In this document: one piece after another, positions 7,159 to 12,484 of the stretch
Numbering within the stretch: position 1 is the stretch's first letter
How the letters are laid out: each line of letters starts with the position of its first letter
NCBI GenBank assembly: GCA_020216575.1
Contig: JAIUYC010000021.1
Span: forward strand, 1-12,484
Source of the DNA: Coleofasciculus sp. S288
GTDB lineage: Bacteria > Cyanobacteriota > Cyanobacteriia > Cyanobacteriales > Coleofasciculaceae
DNA: 12,484 nucleotides
Direction: 5' to 3'
Notes under the pieces: model-generated
The model's database searches: none
The model's input: only the letters and a program-made list of their open reading frames with translations
What the model was told of the DNA's origin: nothing
Program-made: the position numbers and the translations under genes

Positions 7159-7368
7159 CTAGTAACTGTCCTCACTACCAGTTGTTTGCCTTCCCAATCG
7201 GTTATTGGCTTGGTTGAGACGATCTGCGATCGCTTGCTTCATGGCCAGGCTCACTCCCGGTCTAGCCAGTACATCTTGTGCAAGTTCTCGGTAAAGAGCA
7301 CTGGTCATGAGATCAACTTGGTCAATTTTTCTCAGATTGGAATACACGGTACGAGGAGAAATAGCCAT
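7159..7368 (-). CDS. Small hypothetical protein (69 aa)
   Basis: A 69-aa soluble, probably helical protein that I do not recognise. It begins MAISPRTVYSNLRKIDQVDL and is rich in charged and alanine/leucine residues (ALYRELAQDVLARPGVSLAM, then KQAIADRLNQANNRLG), with no cysteine and no membrane segment. The ATG at 7368 is the only good start; no Shine-Dalgarno precedes it. It lies 25 bp downstream of a 37-aa membrane peptide gene with an excellent ribosome binding site, so translation may be coupled within a two-gene unit. The composition looks like a real protein rather than a chance frame. No function can be inferred. Confidence 0.6.
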   Translation of the reverse strand: MAISPRTVYSNLRKIDQVDLMTSALYRELAQDVLARPGVSLAMKQAIADRLNQANNRLGRQTTGSEDSY

Positions 7369-7393
7369 AGTTTTACACTCTGCGAAATTTTTC

Positions 7394-7507
7394 TCAAACT
7401 GCGCTGGGAGAAATAACGACCCACCCCATCACCACTGCCAGAATTAAGGTGCAGATTTGAACAATTAGGTGCGTAACGTCATTGGGAAATCGAATAGGGT
7501 TGATCAT
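7394..7507 (-). CDS. Tiny single-pass membrane protein (37 aa)
   Basis: An ATG at 7507 opens a 37-codon frame ending in TGA at 7394. The peptide starts MINPIRFPNDVTH, continues with an uninterrupted hydrophobic segment (LIVQICTLILAVVMGWVV, residues 14-31) and ends ISPSAV. Its start has the best Shine-Dalgarno in the window: GGAGGTGAGG at 7511-7520, with 8 nt between GGAGG and the ATG. A short polar N-terminus and one membrane helix resemble the many small subunits of cyanobacterial photosynthetic and NDH complexes, but it matches none I know (PetN, PetL, PetG, PsbX, PsaM, PsaI, Psb30). The 69-aa gene follows after 25 bp. Its reality rests on the ribosome binding site, the clean hydrophobic profile and that spacing. 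Confidence 0.62.
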   Translation of the reverse strand: MINPIRFPNDVTHLIVQICTLILAVVMGWVVISPSAV

Positions 7508-7510
7508 AAG

Positions 7511-7520
7511 CCTCACCTCC
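7511..7520 (-). promoter_or_regulatory. Strong Shine-Dalgarno of the 37-aa membrane peptide gene
   Basis: GGAGGTGAGG on the - strand, 8 nt from its core GGAGG to the ATG at 7507. It is the reason for calling the tiny gene. Confidence 0.65.
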
Positions 7521-7793
7521 ATCCTGTTCCTCTAGTTCTATCTTTACTCGTGAAGCGAACTCCGTAAATGATTGAGTAACGAAGTGTTATATTGCACCTG
7601 CTCAATTGCCAGAACTGAGTTGCCAAACTGAGGCGATCGCAAACACTTAGGAGTCTTTCCTTTAGAATTTAGCTCTCTCGTACCTAGGGTAATAAGTTAA
7701 ACTTATTCCTTCATAGAAATGCTTACTGGATAAGGCATTTTCTCTGCCTCATGCCCCATGCCCCATACCTAAAAAACTGGGTTTTCCACCACC
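7521..7793. other. Intergenic region with palindrome and ATGCCCC heptamer
   Basis: No gene is visible. It holds a palindrome AATAAGT-TAA-ACTTATT (7691-7707), two copies of the heptamer ATGCCCC (7751-7764) of STRR type, and the - strand terminator listed next. The - strand promoter of the 37-aa gene should lie in 7521-7640; a TATAAC box at about 7585 is possible but lacks a good -35. Confidence 0.5.
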
Positions 7794-7796
7794 AGT
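7771..7796 (-). terminator. Intrinsic terminator of the DUF4327 gene
   Basis: Read on the - strand, ACTGG (7796-7792), an 11-nt loop and CCAGT (7780-7776) are followed by a T run. It starts 15 bp after the DUF4327 stop codon. The terminator lies partly in the repeat sequence shared with the right end of the foldback element at 5186-5308. Confidence 0.55.
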
Positions 7797-7808
7797 ACGG
7801 GAGAGCCA
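7787..7808. repeat. Second copy of the foldback-element right end
   Basis: CACCANNAGTACGGGAGAGCCA matches 5287-5308 at 20 of 22 positions, including the 11-bp terminal repeat. There is no matching left end within 150 bp, so it is a solo end or a shorter repeat that both places share. Confidence 0.6.
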
Positions 7809-7810
7809 TC

Positions 7811-8032
7811 TTAGTCGTCTTCCCAATCTTCACGACCTAGGAGGTCGATAATCCGATCTCTTAGCAAAAAATCGTTTCTCTCTAATTCACACTCAACACA
7901 AACCCATTCACGGCTAGGAATGTATTGGCAAAGAGTATAAATTGGCTGTTGACGACTAACAATCCCCTTTTTAACAAGTTGGCGTGCTTCATCTTTGATA
8001 ACGCCTATGGAGTATTGAACCGACGGAATCAT
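7811..8032 (-). CDS. DUF4327 family protein
   Basis: A 73-aa protein that I recognise as a DUF4327 member, a small family found in cyanobacteria and of unknown function. The typical run is complete: MIPSVQYSIGVIKDEARQLV, KKGIVSRQQPIYTLCQYIPS, REWVCVECELERNDFLLRDR and an acidic tail. C35, C45 and C48 (the latter two as CVEC) are visible; metal binding is possible but not shown. There is no signal peptide or membrane helix. The ATG at 8032 has a GAGGA-type ribosome site about 6 nt upstream. That ATG overlaps the stop of a 51-aa upstream frame in the arrangement ATGA, so translational coupling is likely. A terminator follows the gene. Confidence 0.88.
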   Translation of the reverse strand: MIPSVQYSIGVIKDEARQLVKKGIVSRQQPIYTLCQYIPSREWVCVECELERNDFLLRDRIIDLLGREDWEDD

Positions 8033-8184
8033 AGCTCATCCTCTTGCTTATTCTTGGTAAATAAATCTTCAAAATAATCCTGGTATAACTCTAACGTAAA
8101 GTTGAGGCAAAATGAAGTATTTTGTGAGAAATCAGAATCCGACTTAATAAATTTTAAAATTACAACCGATTGCTTATCGTTCAA
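8029..8184 (-). CDS. Small ORF (51 aa) overlapping the DUF4327 start
   Basis: A 51-codon frame from a TTG at 8184 to TGA at 8029-8031, whose stop overlaps the DUF4327 ATG by 4 bases (ATGA). The peptide begins MNDKQSVVILKFIKSDSDFS, contains a central SFCLNFTLELYQDYFEDLF stretch and ends with KQEDEL; it looks protein-like, alternating strand and helix segments with a charged tail. No family is recognised. There is no ATG and no good Shine-Dalgarno. The first upstream in-frame stop is the TGA formed by the inner edge of the inverted repeat at 8191-8207, so the frame may be the 3' part of a longer gene cut by that element, or a real short gene using TTG. Confidence 0.45.
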   Translation of the reverse strand: MNDKQSVVILKFIKSDSDFSQNTSFCLNFTLELYQDYFEDLFTKNKQEDEL

Positions 8185-8190
8185 TCTTTC

Positions 8191-8309
8191 TCAGCTTTCT
8201 GGGGATCAAAAATGTTAAAGTAGCCCCAATATCTACACACTAGAACTATCAAGTTGTGCGACAAAAGCATAAGCAAAACTAACTGCCTTAGCGATCCCCA
8301 AAAAGCTGA
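8191..8309. repeat. 119-bp element with 17-bp inverted ends (MITE-like)
   Basis: TCAGCTTTCTGGGGATC (8191-8207) is complementary at 16 of 17 positions to GATCCCCAAAAAGCTGA (8293-8309), with 85 bp between. It has no coding capacity. Its size is close to the 123-bp element at 5186-5308, but the end sequences differ, so they are not copies of each other. No clear target-site duplication is seen. It lies just upstream of the 51-aa ORF. Confidence 0.5.
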
Positions 8310-8339
8310 TTTTATGAGCGTGGGTTTAGCTCAGAAGAA

Positions 8340-8361
8340 AAGCTCCCTCGGCAGGGGAGCT
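8340..8361 (-). terminator. Intrinsic terminator reading leftward
   Basis: On the - strand AGCTCCC, a short loop and GGGAGCT form a 7-bp GC-rich stem followed by TTTCTTC. It lies about 120 bp after the stop of the solenoid-repeat remnant and may once have ended that gene. It also insulates the DUF4327 unit from upstream transcription. Confidence 0.5.
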
Positions 8362-8478
8362 GATCAACGTGTTCTGCCATAAGCAGCATTACTCGCATCC
8401 TATCGTTTACAAAAGTTTACAAACATTTGATTTCTCAATGATAACCATTGATTAGCCATAGCTCTCTCTTGCATCGAG

Positions 8479-8838
8479 CTAATTGGCTTTAACCTTTTCA
8501 AGTGCTTGATTGAGGAGTTGAGAGACAAATTCCGGCTGAGTCAAGGCTACCCGACTCGCAATCTCAGCCATTGTCCAAGCTTCGACGTAGGGATCATCGA
8601 GAGTTCGAGCCACTTTTAGAGCGGGTTCGACGTGTCCGGCTTTGCCTAAGACAGAAGCAACAAGTGATACATTCTTCTTAGTATCTAGAGTTTCAGCCAG
8701 TTGCAGGACTTGCTCCATTTGTCCGGCTCGTAGCATGGCGAAAACAATGTAGTCTAGAACACTGGCTTGCCAAGATTCATCTTGAATAGTTTGAGCAATT
8801 TGGATGGCTTGCTCGAATTGTTCAGTACTAGTTAAACG
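8479..8838 (-). pseudogene. 5'-truncated alpha-solenoid (TPR-like) repeat gene remnant
   Basis: The frame is open from 8838 to the stop at 8479. It encodes three helical repeats of about 30 residues starting EQFEQAIQIAQTIQDESW, GQMEQVLQLAETLD and GHVEPALKVARTLD, each followed by a second helix with small residues (ASVLDYIVFAMLRA, VSLVASVLGKA, WTMAEIASRVA). Such repeats make TPR-like solenoids used as protein-binding scaffolds in large cyanobacterial proteins. The only ATG (8736) falls inside the first repeat, and repeat homology continues upstream of it to an in-frame TAA at 8839-8841. No start codon precedes the first repeat, so the 5' part of the gene has been lost. An 85-aa product from 8736 is possible but would begin mid-repeat. 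Confidence 0.6.
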
Positions 8839-9057
8839 TTAAAAAAACGGCGCTCCCTCTTCCTCAAGATGCGATCGCTATCTCTTTCAGGGTGAATTGG
8901 TTCTGAACAAGGTGGTGTGGTGTAATAGAAGCGTAGGCACTCCCTTGGGAGAGAAACATTGCTAGTGCCACAGATACACGAGAGCCTTCTACGGTATCAC
9001 ACCAGTTCTTGAATCTCATCGCTCTTGCTTCCTCTGACTTTACCCTTAAAACCTTTC

Positions 9058-9741
9058 ATGCAGACCAAAGCTTTTAGTGAGCTTTTCCCACTATTTAGTA
9101 CAGCTAGCCCAGAGACATTAGAATGGCTCCTGTCTGTTGTGGTCGAACACGAGTACCCGGCAGACAGAGCCGTCTTAATGGAAGATGCTTGGGGCAACGC
9201 AGTTTACTTTATCGTCTCTGGCTGGGTCAAAGTTCGACGCCTTTATGGAGACAACCCTGTCACCCTAGCCATCTTAGGCCGAGGTGATTTTTTTGGTGAG
9301 ATGGCAATTCTGGATGAATCTCCCCGTTCCACTGATGTCATTGCTCTTTCACAAGTCAAATTATTCAGCGTTTCAGCTCAGCGCTTCATTCAAACCCTCT
9401 TCAAAGATCCACAGTTGCACCACCGGATGTTGCAATTAATGGTGCGGCGTTTGCGCCAAACCAATGTCCGCTTTCAACGACGCAATCAGCCACCCGCCGT
9501 CAAGCTAGCCCATACGTTGGTTACCTTGGCAGAGAGTTACGGTCAATCCACTGAAAAGGGAATGCTAATCTTTAACATTCCCCCTAAAGACTTAGCGGAT
9601 GTTACGGACATCGGTGTTGAGGATACAGGCAAAATTATGGAAAAGCTCGAAAGCAAAGGTTGGATTAAAGTTGACCAAGCCGCTCAGACTCTGTGCCTTG
9701 TTAATATCAAGCAGCTAGCTCAGCTATCGGCTCATACGTAA
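9058..9741 (+). CDS. Crp/Fnr-family transcription regulator
   Basis: A 227-aa Crp/Fnr-type regulator. Residues 8-125 form the cyclic-nucleotide-binding beta-barrel, with the phosphate-binding cassette FFGEMAILDESPRST at 78-92: E81, R90 and S91 are the positions that bind cAMP in Crp, so ligand binding is plausible. The dimerisation helix is around 110-141, then comes a winged helix (IPPKDLADVTDIGVEDTGKI, from 174). In the recognition helix the usual R-E-T-V-x-R pattern reads V-E-D-T-G-K: only the glutamate is kept, so DNA specificity is probably not the Crp consensus. No cysteine cluster for an Fnr-type iron-sulphur centre is seen. The ATG at 9058 gives the family-like MQTKAFSELFPL; an in-frame TTG at 9025 would add 11 residues. 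It stands alone on this strand. Confidence 0.88.
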   Translation: MQTKAFSELFPLFSTASPETLEWLLSVVVEHEYPADRAVLMEDAWGNAVYFIVSGWVKVRRLYGDNPVTLAILGRGDFFGEMAILDESPRSTDVIALSQVKLFSVSAQRFIQTLFKDPQLHHRMLQLMVRRLRQTNVRFQRRNQPPAVKLAHTLVTLAESYGQSTEKGMLIFNIPPKDLADVTDIGVEDTGKIMEKLESKGWIKVDQAAQTLCLVNIKQLAQLSAHT

Positions 9742-10086
9742 GTAGGTCGGCATTAATATTTACTGTTGAGGCAAGGCAGTGGTTCGACAGGCTCACCAAT
9801 CGGGCAGAAGGGAAGAGGATTTTAGCCTCTTAACATTTGTTGACATACCTTCGTTTATTTGTGCCTATCTACTTAGCAACTGCCATCATGCAACTTGTAG
9901 GCGCAGTAGCTTACCTTCGCTGATAATCTCTTGCCACATTGACAAGATACCTGAGTTTGCAGACACGCCCTGCCATCAACAGACGCATTGAAACTCTACA
10001 AATGTCTAGCGCTTCCTCGCGATCGGGTACGCTCGAAATGTAAACTTTTATTGAATCTAGCTAGAAATCCTTAATCCTTTCCCATC
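9742..10086. other. Gene-free region between the Crp-like and pentapeptide genes
   Basis: No convincing gene is visible. It has a GGTTCGACAGGCTCACC-type dispersed repeat motif at 9780-9796, a hairpin AAGAGG / CCTCTT (9813-9831) without a T-tract, and a perfect -35 hexamer TTGACA at 9840-9845 whose best -10 (TATCTA, 9866-9871) is 20 bp away. The promoter of the pentapeptide gene should lie in this stretch but cannot be fixed. Confidence 0.5.
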
Positions 10087-10584
10087 ATGAGGCATTTTCA
10101 ACGACTTGCGGCATTACTCTTATTGCTTGTAGTTGTATTCTTTCCCCTGTCAGCACAAGCTGCTAGCTCTTCTTCCATTGGACGCGCCTCTGTTAAGGGG
10201 GAACTCAGCGGCATGGATTTCTCTGGCCAAAGCTTAATTGGGGAAGAGTTTTCCAATGCCAAGCTGGAGATGGCCAACTTTAGCAATGCTGATTTGCGCG
10301 GCGTAGTGTTTAACGGTTCAGTCATGCAAGGAGCAAACTTGCACGGGGCTGATTTTACAAATGGAATCGCTTATCTAGTTGATTTCAGGGATGCCGATTT
10401 AAGTGATACGGTTTTGGTCGAAGCGCTGATGCTACGTTCTCGTTTTGATGGCGCAGATATCACAGGTGCTGACTTTACCGATGCCGTTTTAGATAGTTTT
10501 CAAGTGAAAAAACTTTGCGCTAGAGCTACGGGGGTCAATTCCAAAACTGGAGTGGATACTCGCGATTCGTTGGGATGTAGGTAG
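10087..10584 (+). CDS. Exported pentapeptide-repeat protein (thylakoid-lumen type)
   Basis: A 165-aa exported protein. Residues 1-25 are a Sec-type signal peptide: a basic start, the core [15 protein letters not shown], and cleavage after AQA (23-25). Residues 39-132 hold pentapeptide repeats of the A(D/N)LxX type ([35 protein letters not shown]), which fold as a right-handed quadrilateral beta-helix. The C-terminus, [23 protein letters not shown], has two cysteines (C144, C164) that could form a disulphide; this tail resembles that of plant thylakoid-lumen pentapeptide proteins. It probably acts in the lumen or periplasm; the molecular role is unknown. The ATG at 10087 leads directly into the signal peptide. 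It stands alone. Confidence 0.9.
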   Translation: MRHFQRLAALLLLLVVVFFPLSAQAASSSSIGRASVKGELSGMDFSGQSLIGEEFSNAKLEMANFSNADLRGVVFNGSVMQGANLHGADFTNGIAYLVDFRDADLSDTVLVEALMLRSRFDGADITGADFTDAVLDSFQVKKLCARATGVNSKTGVDTRDSLGCR

Positions 10585-10619
10585 GTAAAGTACTTGCCAA
10601 AACGCGATCTCTTGTACCT

Positions 10620-10656
10620 TACCTAAGTTCGCGCCAGCTCCCCTCGAACTTAGGTA
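10620..10656. repeat. Perfect 12-bp inverted repeat after the pentapeptide gene
   Basis: TACCTAAGTTCG (10620-10631), a 13-nt loop and CGAACTTAGGTA (10645-10656) are exactly complementary. It begins 36 bp after the pentapeptide-gene stop and ends 20 bp before the end of the formamidase remnant on the other strand. It may act as a shared transcript end, but neither side has a T-tract, so it could equally be a dispersed palindrome. Confidence 0.65.
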
Positions 10657-10675
10657 TGATTGGAGCGCAACAGTT

Positions 10676-11258
10676 TCAATGGCTAATCATCCAGGGGCGT
10701 CCATTGCTGTGTTGGGCATATCTCGGTGTTGCAGGTTCCTTATCCTGGAAACGCTTGACCACTCCACCTTTAATGATATCTACTTGCAGGTCGATATACC
10801 CTGCCATCTCAATCGGGCAGCAGAAGGAAATCTCACCGTCACCTTGCGAAAAGTGAATATCTCCCATTGAGAGTTTTGCTCCCTCAACATAAACCGGGAA
10901 GTAAATGCGAACCCTTGGAGAGATTTTTGATATCGCAGTTACCGCCATGTTCGCGGGGAGGAACCGTTCGTGCCGCTTCTGCCGCCACTCGGTCAAACTC
11001 TGCCCCCTTCAACGAACCAAGAATAGCGTTGTCGGGGTTCGGCAAGGCAGCTAGAGGCGGCACTCGCTCTGGGTTCGTGGCCACCAGTTCTGCTTCCCGT
11101 GTATTCCACTTCGCTAGGAGTTCGTGGGATGGCGCACAACCAATTAAACCCGGGTGAGTAATGCCAGCAAACCGCACGCCTGGAATGTGTCGGGAACTGG
11201 TATAGATGCCTTGAAGATCCCAAATCGCTTTAGCCGCATTGGGAAAGTGAACGAAACA
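10676..11258 (-). pseudogene. fmdA: Formamidase/acetamidase remnant, truncated and frameshifted
   Basis: Remains of a formamidase (FmdA), which hydrolyses formamide or acetamide to ammonia and the acid. The first frame (11258 to about 10909) reads VHFPNAAKAIWDLQGIYTSS, RHIPGVRFAGITHPGLIGCA, PSHELLAKWN and VPPREHGGNCDIKNLSKGS, all strongly FmdA-like. The protein then continues in another frame as RIYFPVYVEGAKLSMGDIHF and SQGDGEISF, through IDLQVDIIKGG. A 2-base loss (or equivalent) near 10906-10909 explains the shift. An in-frame TAG at 11259-11261 cuts off the N-terminal 100 or so residues, and likeness ends soon after KGGV, near 10770, so the C-terminal quarter is gone too. About 180 of some 400 residues remain; no working enzyme can be made. 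Confidence 0.85.
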
Positions 11259-11261
11259 CTA

Positions 11262-11531
11262 AAAGTCAAACTTTTGTAAAAAGCTGTAGCATTTTATACA
11301 AATCTATTTAATTATTTGTATGGAGAGAAAAAAGTATTATTGCTTATACAATAGAAACAAGCTGCTTTAAAGTTTATTTTTTCTTAATGGCGATCGCATA
11401 GCACCAAGCAACGGTTCGAGCGCTTCGTAATATTACTCACCTCGCGTCGCCATTCATACAACTTCCTCATCAGTTGGAAGGGATTTTCCCTTTGCCCCCT
11501 TAATAGGGGGAGTCTTTAGGGTGCAATAGCA
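11262..11531. other. AT-rich gene-free region with several hairpins
   Basis: No gene is visible on either strand. Notable structures are ATACAAAT / ATTTGTAT (11296-11321, perfect 8 bp), AAGGGA-TTT-TCCCTT (11477-11491) and CCCCCT-TAAT-AGGGGG (11495-11510). The left part is distinctly AT-rich compared with its neighbours. Confidence 0.5.
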
Positions 11532-11780
11532 TAGAATGCCATATTTCGCTTTACAAAAAACTAAACTGAACCTCAACAACGAGCCAGCCCTCCAATGCCC
11601 TCAGCACTGTTCTAGAAGGGGAGAGCTGTTTACAGGACTAATCAACTCTCTTTGGTTGAGCACCCTCTCTCATCCCCTCAGTATTGGGGGAGATGACAGT
11701 CAATCTCTCAAGCCTGTTTATCTCGAAGGCAAACAGATAGTTCCCTTATTAACCAGCTACTCGTTGGCTGGTTTTTTTTT
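11532..11780 (+). ncRNA. Possible small RNA ending at an orphan terminator
   Basis: A strong + strand terminator at 11751-11780 has no protein gene in front of it. The 220 bp before it can form several hairpins: TCAAC / GTTGA (about 11642-11660), TCATC-CCC / GGGG-A-GATGA (about 11672-11697) and CTGTTT / AAACAG (about 11714-11736). A TAGAAT box at 11532-11537 could be a -10, but no -35 is evident. The 93-codon frame through this stretch does not look like a protein and runs through the terminator. The 5' end given here is a guess, and the RNA family is not recognised. Confidence 0.3.
11751..11780 (+). terminator. Strong intrinsic terminator without an upstream gene
   Basis: AACCAGC (11751-11757), a 9-nt loop and GCTGGTT (11767-11773) form a perfect 7-bp stem leading into nine consecutive T. 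It is the clearest terminator in the window and reads rightward. Confidence 0.8.
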
Positions 11781-11955
11781 GCCTCAATTAATCCCCCCGA
11801 ATCTCGGAAGTGATTGAGGGGAATGCAGGTACAGCGCGTGCATTATGCATAGGCACTCGCTGCTCAGGAGTACTTAGCGATCGCGAACTTCAACCCTTTC
11901 AACCCTTGACACCGCCAATAACCAGCTTAAAGTTTCTTCCTTTTGCATCTACCCA
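11781..11955. other. Leader region before the partial exported-protein gene
   Basis: It contains an inverted repeat CCTCAAT (11782-11788) / ATTGAGG (11813-11819), a small palindrome TGCAT-T-ATGCA (11839-11849) and a HIP1 site at 11877-11884. The promoter of the next gene is expected here; TTGACA occurs at about 11906 but no matching -10 is convincing. Confidence 0.4.
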
Positions 11956-11970
11956 AAGAAGGTGATAACC

Positions 11971-12484
11971 ATGCAACTCTATCAACTGATCATTTGTTTC
12001 GATTGGCTTGCCAGCAGTCTGAAACAAAAGAAAGCAACGAAAAATCTGCCAAAAAACCTCATGGTAAAGATGGCAGCCGCAACAACTGGTGCTACCTTGG
12101 GCTTAACTGCCATATCCTTCGAGCCAGCACAAGCTGTTACACTCCATTGGGATTTTCAGGTAAAGGTAACGGAAGGTTCGCTAACCAATAACACCTATGT
12201 CGGTTCTTTCCACTATGATGACGCCAATCTGAGCGGCGTGGGAACTGAAACGTTGGGAATCGCCGATGGATTGAAAATATCCTTTAATTGGTTGGGACAA
12301 ACCGTTACTGAACGATATGATATCCAGTTTCCTACTTTTCCTACAGTAAGTTTTAACGATGGAAATATATTGACCTTGAATTGGATAGTCGGTGATTTTT
12401 CTTCAGAGTTTCGCTTCGGTCGAGATCAACAAAGAAGCCGTATAGGTTTCACTTACAGCGGAGAAGCTACTGGCGAAGGGTTTG
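11971..12484 (+). CDS. Exported protein, PEP-CTERM-like family (partial, cut by window edge)
   Basis: An open frame from the ATG at 11971 runs 171 codons to the window edge without a stop. AAGGTGAT about 5 nt upstream is a good ribosome site for this start. The N-terminus is long and basic (LKQKKATKNLPKNLMVKMAA, residues 17-36), then a hydrophobic stretch (TTGATLGLTAISF) ends in PAQA (52-55), a likely signal-peptidase site after A55. The exported part (VTLHWDFQVKVTEGSL, TYVGSFHYDDANLSGVGTE, LKISFNWLGQTV and so on) is beta-rich with few charges. It has the look of cyanobacterial secreted proteins that carry a PEP-CTERM anchor at the end; that end is outside the window, so this is inference. 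A later in-frame ATG at 12061 lacks a ribosome site and would shorten the signal's n-region. Confidence 0.75.
   Translation, partial: MQLYQLIICFDWLASSLKQKKATKNLPKNLMVKMAAATTGATLGLTAISFEPAQAVTLHWDFQVKVTEGSLTNNTYVGSFHYDDANLSGVGTETLGIADGLKISFNWLGQTVTERYDIQFPTFPTVSFNDGNILTLNWIVGDFSSEFRFGRDQQRSRIGFTYSGEATGEGF

Noticed and set aside
7811..8184. The overlapping 51-aa and 73-aa genes as a toxin-antitoxin pair
   Set aside because: Size and overlap fit, but the second gene is a DUF4327 member with no toxin-like features, and the first has no DNA-binding or known antitoxin motif.
9840..9871. TTGACA-N20-TATCTA as another MerR-type promoter
   Set aside because: The spacing is similar, but the spacer contains no dyad, and no gene starts within 200 bp.
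9779..9991. A 70-codon + strand frame after the Crp-like gene
   Set aside because: It begins inside a dispersed GGTTCGACAGGCTCACC-type repeat, has no ribosome site, and its composition (many cysteines, serines and histidines without pattern) looks like translated intergenic DNA.
10656..11157. Overlapping + strand frames of 66, 63 and 96 codons
   Set aside because: They are antisense to the fmdA remnant, which shows clear family likeness on the - strand.
11536..11817. A 93-codon + strand frame
   Set aside because: It reads straight through the strong terminator at 11751-11780 and has no ribosome site or protein-like pattern. The region fits a structured RNA better.

Overview
The window is a stretch of cyanobacterial chromosome. 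The HIP1 octamer GCGATCGC occurs 12 times (starting at 1235, 2054, 3233, 3324, 4434, 5939, 6638, 7226, 7633, 8871, 11390 and 11877), about one per kb. There are short heptanucleotide tandem repeats of the kind known from filamentous cyanobacteria. Several proteins are cyanobacterial types: DUF4327, an Atx1-like copper chaperone, CbiD, and a lumenal-type pentapeptide-repeat protein. Gene density is low and the intergenic regions are full of palindromes, which suggests a large-genome filamentous species. The species cannot be named from this window.

Left part (1-5158, all + strand). After a probable terminator of an off-window gene come an SMP-30/gluconolactonase-family hydrolase, a ubiquitin-like plus Mut7-C (PIN-like) putative RNase, a 64-aa Atx1-like copper chaperone, cbiD (cobalamin C1-methyltransferase) and guaA (GMP synthase). 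The chaperone is preceded by a textbook MerR-family promoter: a -35 and -10 box 20 bp apart with a dyad between them. It therefore probably belongs to a metal-sensing regulon.

Middle (5159-8838, genes on the - strand). Repeat-rich DNA, including a 123-bp foldback element, precedes an unrecognised 413-aa protein. Next comes a two-gene unit of very small proteins: a 37-aa single-pass membrane peptide with a near-perfect Shine-Dalgarno, then a 69-aa protein. Then comes a second two-gene unit: a 51-aa ORF overlapping a DUF4327 gene by ATGA. The 51-aa ORF abuts a 119-bp inverted-repeat element. A remnant of an alpha-solenoid repeat gene lies beyond.

Right part (8839-12484). A Crp/Fnr-family regulator with an unusual recognition helix and an exported pentapeptide-repeat protein lie on the + strand. 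They are followed by a doubly truncated, frameshifted formamidase (fmdA) pseudogene on the - strand. A 700-bp gene-free region then carries a strong + strand terminator with no protein gene in front of it, so a small RNA is possible. Finally there is the 5' end of an exported protein of PEP-CTERM-like appearance, cut by the window edge.

The genes do not form one pathway. The left part is housekeeping. The middle and right are repeat-rich, with gene decay and very small genes. I found no CRISPR array, tRNA, rRNA, intact transposase or defence system. The best candidates for undescribed biology are the two tiny-gene units on the - strand, the orphan terminator and the MerR-type promoter.
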